Made by a program: the position numbers and the translations under genes. Below are positions 22,056 to 23,668 of a stretch of 23,668 bases of DNA, in pieces. The notes under the pieces were generated by a model. The model worked only from the letters and a program-made list of their open reading frames with translations. It did not search any database and was not told the origin of the DNA. Source of the DNA: Palsa-661 sp035535015 (lineage in GTDB: Bacteria; Actinomycetota; Acidimicrobiia; Acidimicrobiales; UBA8190); NCBI GenBank assembly GCA_035535015.1, contig DATLQU010000056.1:1-23668 (forward strand), in the 5' to 3' direction. How positions within the stretch are numbered: the stretch's first letter is position 1; each line of letters starts with the position of its first letter.

Positions 22056-22541
22056 TCAGCGCCAGCAGCTGACCTTGAGCACCATCCCGACCGTCCGGCG
22101 GATCTCCACACAGTCGTGGGGTTCGGCGACGATGGCATTAGCACCGGCCCAGATCAGCCGGGCCCGCTGACGAGGTGTGGTGGCGCGGGCCAAGACGACG
22201 ATGGGCACCCCGGGGGGCACGATCTGCTGGCGGAGCTCCGTCACCAGAGAGGTGGCGTCCACGTCGGGTAAATTCTGCTCCATCACGATGATCCGGGGGC
22301 TCCGGTCGATGGCCATCTGGCGCCCTTAGCGGCCCCCCTGGGTCACCAGGAATCTGATCCGCTCCCGACGCCGCGCCATCTGCGTCAGCAGCGCTGCGGC
22401 ATCAGCCTGGCTCCCGATGTAGAGAGCAGGCCGACGAACGAGCGCTCGTGACGGATGGTCGAGTAGGGATTCCGCCCGGCTGGGGGCACCGCCACCCTCG
22501 CCCTCGACCAACCGCAGCGGCGGCCGGACACCTTCGATCAT
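22056..22541 (-). pseudogene. Degenerate receiver domain interrupted by in-frame TAA
   Basis: The frame reads RRPALYIGSQADAAALLTQMARRRERIRFLVTQGGR, a TAA at 22326-22328, then GRQMAIDRSPRIIVMEQNLPDVDATSLVTELRQQIVPPGVPIVVLARATTPRQRARLIWAGANAIVAEPHDCVEIRRTVGMVLK. Removing the stop gives a continuous receiver domain like those that close hybrid histidine kinases (VLYIEDN...LLDLNLPD...LTA...KP). Every phosphorylation residue is changed: the acidic pair is Gly-Ser, the phospho-acceptor Asp is Glu (VMEQN), and the Lys is Glu (VAEP). So it was either a phosphorylation-independent pseudo-receiver before the nonsense mutation, or it has drifted since. Some 40 N-terminal residues before the domain are unrecognised. 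Confidence 0.65.
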
Positions 22542-22759
22542 GCCGACATCCGCCGTTCTCCCGGTACGAAACGCGGAGTCCCGACGTCTCGAGACCTGTC
22601 CTCGAACCAGAGCTCCTCCTCACGGAGATCCTCGCCCGCCGGAGGACTCTCGGCTCTGTCGAAGCAGTCGTCTCTTCGCACTGAAAGAACGGTAACGAAC
22701 TGAGATGAACGGCTCGCGAATGACGCGTCAACCCTGGGAAAACTCTTTCCCGGCCCCGG

Positions 22760-23085
22760 TCATGACTCGCCGAGCCGTATTCCCCCGGCATCGGTCACGA
22801 CCCAGTATGAATTGTGGGCGATCTCCCACGGATGACCGTCGGGATCGAGGACGACAGCGTTGTACCCGCCCCAGAAGGCTTCGGACGCCTTCCGTCCGAC
22901 GACGCCACCGGCGCAGCCCACCCCCTCGATCACGGCGTCGACCTCCCGGCGCGACCCCACCTTGTGGGCCAGGGTGATCCCGCCCCATCCGCCGGTGACG
23001 GCCACACAGGTGTCCTCGACCAGACGGGCCGGGACCGCGCCGTGTCCCCGACGCCGAGCGTGATGACCGTCACTCGCTGCTTCAT
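22760..23085 (-). pseudogene. VOC/glyoxalase-fold protein with internal deletion
   Basis: The ATG at 23085 begins MKQRVTVITLGVGDTA, the usual first strand of a VOC-superfamily protein. Within about 15 codons the frame is lost, and homology resumes two frames over as ARLVEDTCVAVTGGWGGITLAHKVGSRREVDAVIEGVGCAGGVVGRKASEAFWGGYNAVVLDPDGHPWEIAHNSYW, ending at 22760. The first beta-alpha-beta module (the RARxFYEALGW region and following strands), about 35-45 residues by comparison with the family, is missing. The second module with FWGGYxxVxxDPDGHPWE is intact. A deletion that also changed frame explains this. The product would not fold as a normal VOC dimer. Confidence 0.7.
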
Positions 23086-23132
23086 CCGCTCAGCATGGCC
23101 GAATTTCCCGGCAGGCCGGACTCGGCACCGGT

Positions 23133-23668
23133 ATGCCAGATCTCACCGGCAGCGATCTCTCTTCTCTCCTGGCCGGCCCCTCACCCATCCTCGATCCGGC
23201 CCAACTCGAGCACCTCCGCCGCTACTGACGCGAGTTCGACGTCGCACCCGGTGAAGTCCTCTTCGCCCCCGGCGACGGGACCTACGACCTCATCGTCCTC
23301 ATCGACGGCGCCGTCGACATCGTCGAGAACCGCGGCCAGCCCACCGAATCCGTCATCGTCAGCTACGGCCCGTCGGAATTCCTGGGCGAGATCGGCCTCC
23401 TCACCGGACAGCACGTCTTCCTGACCGCCCTGGCCACCACCGCCGGCCGGATCCTGCGCGTCGGCGTCGACCGACTCCGCACCGTCATGGCCCAGGAGCT
23501 CGACCTCAGCGAGCTGATTCTGCGCACGGCCGGCCGGTCTGGCGGCGGCTGTCTACGGCGCCTCCGAGGGCATGGACACCACCCTGGCCGAGGACACCGC
23601 CCTCGGGGGCCAGGCCGGCATGTCCTCGCGCATCGAGAATTACCCCGGCTTCCCGGCCGGACTCTCGG
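23133..23668 (+). pseudogene. cNMP-binding / thioredoxin-reductase-like fusion, broken
   Basis: The ATG at 23133 reads MPDLTGSDLSSLLAGPSPILDPAQLEHLRRY and meets TGA at 23226-23228. The same frame continues as REFDVAPGEVLFAPGDGTYDLIVLIDGAVDIVENRG...SEFLGEIGLLTGQHVFLTALATTAGRILRVGVDRL...ELDLSELILRT, a cyclic-nucleotide-binding domain. Near 23540 it switches frame to PAGLAAAVYGASEGMDTTLAEDTALGGQAGMSSRIENYPGFPAGLS, part of a thioredoxin-reductase-like flavoprotein. In intact members of this fusion family a linker and the first FAD-binding GxGPAG loop lie between; here they are lost, and the junction sits at a GGCCGGCCGG tract. The gene runs off the right edge. Nonsense, deletion and frame change together make a pseudogene the best call. 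Confidence 0.75.

Noticed and set aside
23226..23228. In-frame TGA as selenocysteine or programmed readthrough
   Set aside because: The position is normally a glycine-like surface residue in the cNMP domain, no SECIS-like hairpin was evident, and the same gene also has a deletion.
1..23668. CRISPR arrays, tRNA genes, insertion sequences
   Set aside because: No regularly spaced repeats, cloverleaf sequences or transposase-like frames with terminal repeats were found by eye.

Overview
The window reads as a high-GC actinobacterial chromosome segment. Acidimicrobiia or a relative is my inference. It rests on GC-rich third codon positions, GTG and TTG starts, an actinobacterial-type GH65 phosphorylase, two WS/DGAT acyltransferases, a GerMN lipoprotein beside a histidine kinase, and a remnant of a protein with 'GGGYxLxxxDGGxxxFGD' repeats. 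No RNA gene, CRISPR array, transposase or integrase was seen.

Layout. Positions 1-5.5 kb (minus strand) carry carbon and redox genes: a phosphoketolase running off the left edge, a GH65 disaccharide phosphorylase overlapping the tail of a decayed HAD beta-phosphoglucomutase gene, and a zinc alcohol dehydrogenase. Positions 5.9-11.85 kb form a neutral-lipid locus: WS/DGAT and alpha/beta hydrolase on minus, divergent from acyl-CoA synthetase and a second WS/DGAT on plus. Positions 11.95-12.63 kb hold two broken genes, a SnoaL-like protein and a truncated nitroreductase copy. Positions 12.7-16.0 kb (minus) encode a cation/proton antiporter, a histidine kinase and a translationally coupled GerMN lipoprotein. 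After 1.35 kb without a convincing gene come an Amt-type ammonium transporter, a DinB/MDMPI-type protein, an intact nitroreductase and an unknown 187-residue protein (17.4-20.9 kb). The right end (20.9-23.67 kb) is mostly decayed genes: a beta-helix surface protein, a degenerate receiver domain with an in-frame stop, a glyoxalase-fold protein with an internal deletion, and a cNMP-binding/thioredoxin-reductase-like fusion with a nonsense codon and a deletion. One small conserved-looking hypothetical gene lies among them.

How the genes may work together. Phosphoketolase, HAD/GH65 sugar phosphorylase, WS/DGAT and nitroreductase recall functions found in the mycobacterial DosR dormancy regulon (Tgs1, the Rv3131/Acg nitroreductases, Rv2006 HAD-GH65). 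Several intergenic regions contain similar 14-16 bp near-palindromes resembling DosR boxes: 81 bp before phosphoketolase, 116 bp before the alcohol dehydrogenase, 104 bp before the unknown gene, and upstream of the HAD/GH65 pair. The most interesting hypothesis is therefore a hypoxia or energy-limitation island that stores carbon as neutral lipid and routes sugar through phosphoketolase. No DosR-like regulator lies in the window, so this is inference. A second point of interest is the Amt protein, whose first 'twin histidine' is a glutamate.
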